Shown piece by piece: positions 7,401-8,204 of a DNA stretch of 8,204 nucleotides. The number at the start of each line of letters is the position of its first letter. Position 1 is the stretch's first letter. Where the stretch lies: positions 1-8,204 of the forward strand of contig CALMWM010000379.1 of the NCBI GenBank assembly GCA_937873435.1. The letters are read 5' to 3'. This DNA is from an uncultured Gallionellaceae bacterium. GTDB taxonomy: Bacteria; Pseudomonadota; Gammaproteobacteria; Burkholderiales; Sulfuricellaceae. A program made the position numbers and the translations under genes. Under the pieces are notes generated by a model. It was given only the letters and a program-made list of their open reading frames with translations, had not been told where the DNA came from and did no database searches.

Positions 7401-7796
7401 ATGTTGCGACGGGTATTTCTGAAATCGCTGGCGATACTGGCAAGCGGGCTTGCCGTCAATGCACCGGCAAGAGCCGCATCAGCGCGGGGAAGATGGATAG
7501 CCCTGCAAGTTTCTTCGCTTGCCGGTTTCCAGTATTACCAGGGTGAAGCGCTTTGGCCGATGCTCGCCGCCGGCCAGCCGCTGGAACTGGTGCGCGAGCC
7601 CGGCAATCCCCACGACAACCGCGCCGTTCGGGTTGACTGGCGAGGCCGCAAGCTGGGCTACGTCCCGCGCATGGATAACTTTGCGGTTTCCCAGTTGCTG
7701 GATCGCGGGGCGATGGTGCGGGCCCAGATCGCGGGTCTGCAAGAAAACCGGGGTCCGTGGGAACGGGTACAAGTGGAGGTGGGTTTATGGACATGA
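7401..7796 (+). CDS. Stand-alone HIRAN-domain protein with Tat-like signal peptide
   Basis: A 131-residue protein. Residues 1-28 look like an export signal: LRRVFLKS (2-9) matches the twin-arginine core RRxFLK, followed by a short hydrophobic stretch (SLAILASGLAV) and cleavage candidate ARA (23-25). Residues about 33-130 form a HIRAN domain, recognised from LELVREPGNPHDNRAVRV (61-78, conserved REPxNPxDxxAV) and RGRKLGYVPR (81-90). In eukaryotes (HLTF, Rad5) HIRAN binds single-stranded 3' DNA ends; bacterial stand-alone copies are poorly characterised and a DNA-repair or DNA-sensing role is only predicted. Start ATG 7401 has GGGAG six bases upstream; no in-frame ATG occurs before residue 54, so the leader cannot be trimmed away by choosing a later ATG. 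Its 3' end overlaps the start of cas3, indicating one transcript and probable translational coupling. Whether the product is periplasmic or the leader is non-functional is unresolved. Confidence 0.85.
   Translation: MLRRVFLKSLAILASGLAVNAPARAASARGRWIALQVSSLAGFQYYQGEALWPMLAAGQPLELVREPGNPHDNRAVRVDWRGRKLGYVPRMDNFAVSQLLDRGAMVRAQIAGLQENRGPWERVQVEVGLWT
7775..7779 (+). promoter_or_regulatory. Ribosome binding site that sets the cas3 start
   Basis: GGAGG lies inside the HIRAN gene, 7 bases before ATG 7787 and 13 bases before the alternative in-frame ATG 7793. This spacing favours 7787 (10-base overlap with the HIRAN gene). The ATG at 7793 would give the classic 4-base ATGA overlap but a poor spacing. 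Confidence 0.6.
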
Positions 7797-8204
7797 AAAC
7801 GCCGACAGATAGCACAGGACAACGGTTAGCCCATGTCCGTCAAGATCCGTCCGGCCTATGGCGGGTGCATGGCCTGGACGACCACTTGCGCGAGGTGGCG
7901 CGGATTGCCGGAGAATTCGCCGCCGCTTTCGGCAGCGCGGATTGGGCCGGGTTGGCCGGGATATGGCACGACCTGGGAAAATTCCGGGAGAAGTTTCAGC
8001 GCCATATCGCAAAAGTCAGCGGCTACGACCCGGAAGCCCATATCGAAGGCGCGCCGGGGCGGGTGGATCATTCCACGGCGGGGGCGCTTCATGCATTGGA
8101 TAAACTCGGCGTGCAAGGGCGTATCCTGGCCTACCTGATTGCCGGCCACCATGCCGGCTTGCCGGACTGGAACAGCGCGGAGGAAGGGCGCGCCACGCTG
8201 TTCC
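7787..8204 (+). CDS. cas3: CRISPR-associated Cas3, N-terminal HD nuclease part (cut by window edge)
   Basis: The first 139 codons of a Cas3 protein, the nuclease-helicase recruited by type I Cascade to unwind and degrade target DNA. The HD-domain metal-binding pattern is complete as far as visible: H33 in LDDHLREVA, the paired H61 D62 in GIWHDLGKF, H95 in RVDHSTAGA, and H121 H122 in IAGHHAGLPDW. H16 (LAHV) fits the usual conserved N-terminal histidine. The motif wording (LAGxWHDLGK, DHSTAGA, YLIAGHHAGLPD) resembles type I-C Cas3, with I-G or another subtype possible; the subtype call is by recollection of the family. The DExD/H helicase part and other cas genes should lie beyond the right edge. 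The start is ATG 7787 with GGAGG 7 bases upstream; ATG 7793 in the same frame is the alternative. The gene overlaps the end of the HIRAN gene by 10 (or 4) bases. Confidence 0.92.
   Translation, partial: MDMKTPTDSTGQRLAHVRQDPSGLWRVHGLDDHLREVARIAGEFAAAFGSADWAGLAGIWHDLGKFREKFQRHIAKVSGYDPEAHIEGAPGRVDHSTAGALHALDKLGVQGRILAYLIAGHHAGLPDWNSAEEGRATLF

Noticed and set aside
7349..7546. Small open frame starting at ATG 7349
   Set aside because: It overlaps the HIRAN gene out of frame, has no Shine-Dalgarno sequence, starts inside the second palindrome and has no recognisable domain.

Overview
The window looks like a chromosomal segment of a GC-rich Gram-negative bacterium. A betaproteobacterium (Nitrosomonadales/Gallionellaceae-like) is my best guess. 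This rests on the style of the PAS/GGDEF/EAL proteins, a YrfG-type nucleotidase and a Tat-type leader; no rRNA or other marker is present to confirm it. No tRNA, rRNA, insertion sequence or CRISPR repeat array is visible.

Left part (1-6542, all minus strand): a three-gene signalling cluster, read right to left. First is a 916-residue membrane sensor histidine kinase with an N-terminal two-helix module, a third helix, an extracytoplasmic sensor region, a fourth helix, two PAS domains, HisKA and HATPase. Its stop overlaps by 4 bases (ATGA) the start of a 143-residue single-domain response regulator of the Rcp1/CheY-like type. After 98 bases comes a very large c-di-GMP enzyme (at least 1088 residues, cut by the left edge) with the order REC-REC-PAS-PAS-GGDEF-EAL-REC. 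Its GGDEF, I-site and EAL motifs are intact. The simplest reading is a phosphorelay in which an envelope or redox signal is passed through several receiver domains to set c-di-GMP level.

Middle (6543-6610): a 68-base divergent intergenic region holding an AT-rich dyad that overlaps the kinase ribosome binding site.

Right part (6611-8204, all plus strand): a YrfG-like HAD-family GMP/IMP nucleotidase. It is followed by a 130-base gap with two abutting palindromes, then a small stand-alone HIRAN-domain protein with a twin-arginine-like leader. The HIRAN gene overlaps the start of a CRISPR-associated cas3 gene, of which only the HD nuclease portion is inside the window. The HD sequence resembles type I-C Cas3, so the right edge is probably the start of a type I CRISPR-Cas operon.

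The most interesting point is the HIRAN gene joined by overlap to cas3. It is a predicted DNA-end-binding domain carrying an export-type leader, apparently translationally coupled to the CRISPR nuclease-helicase. The second is the triple-receiver GGDEF-EAL protein.
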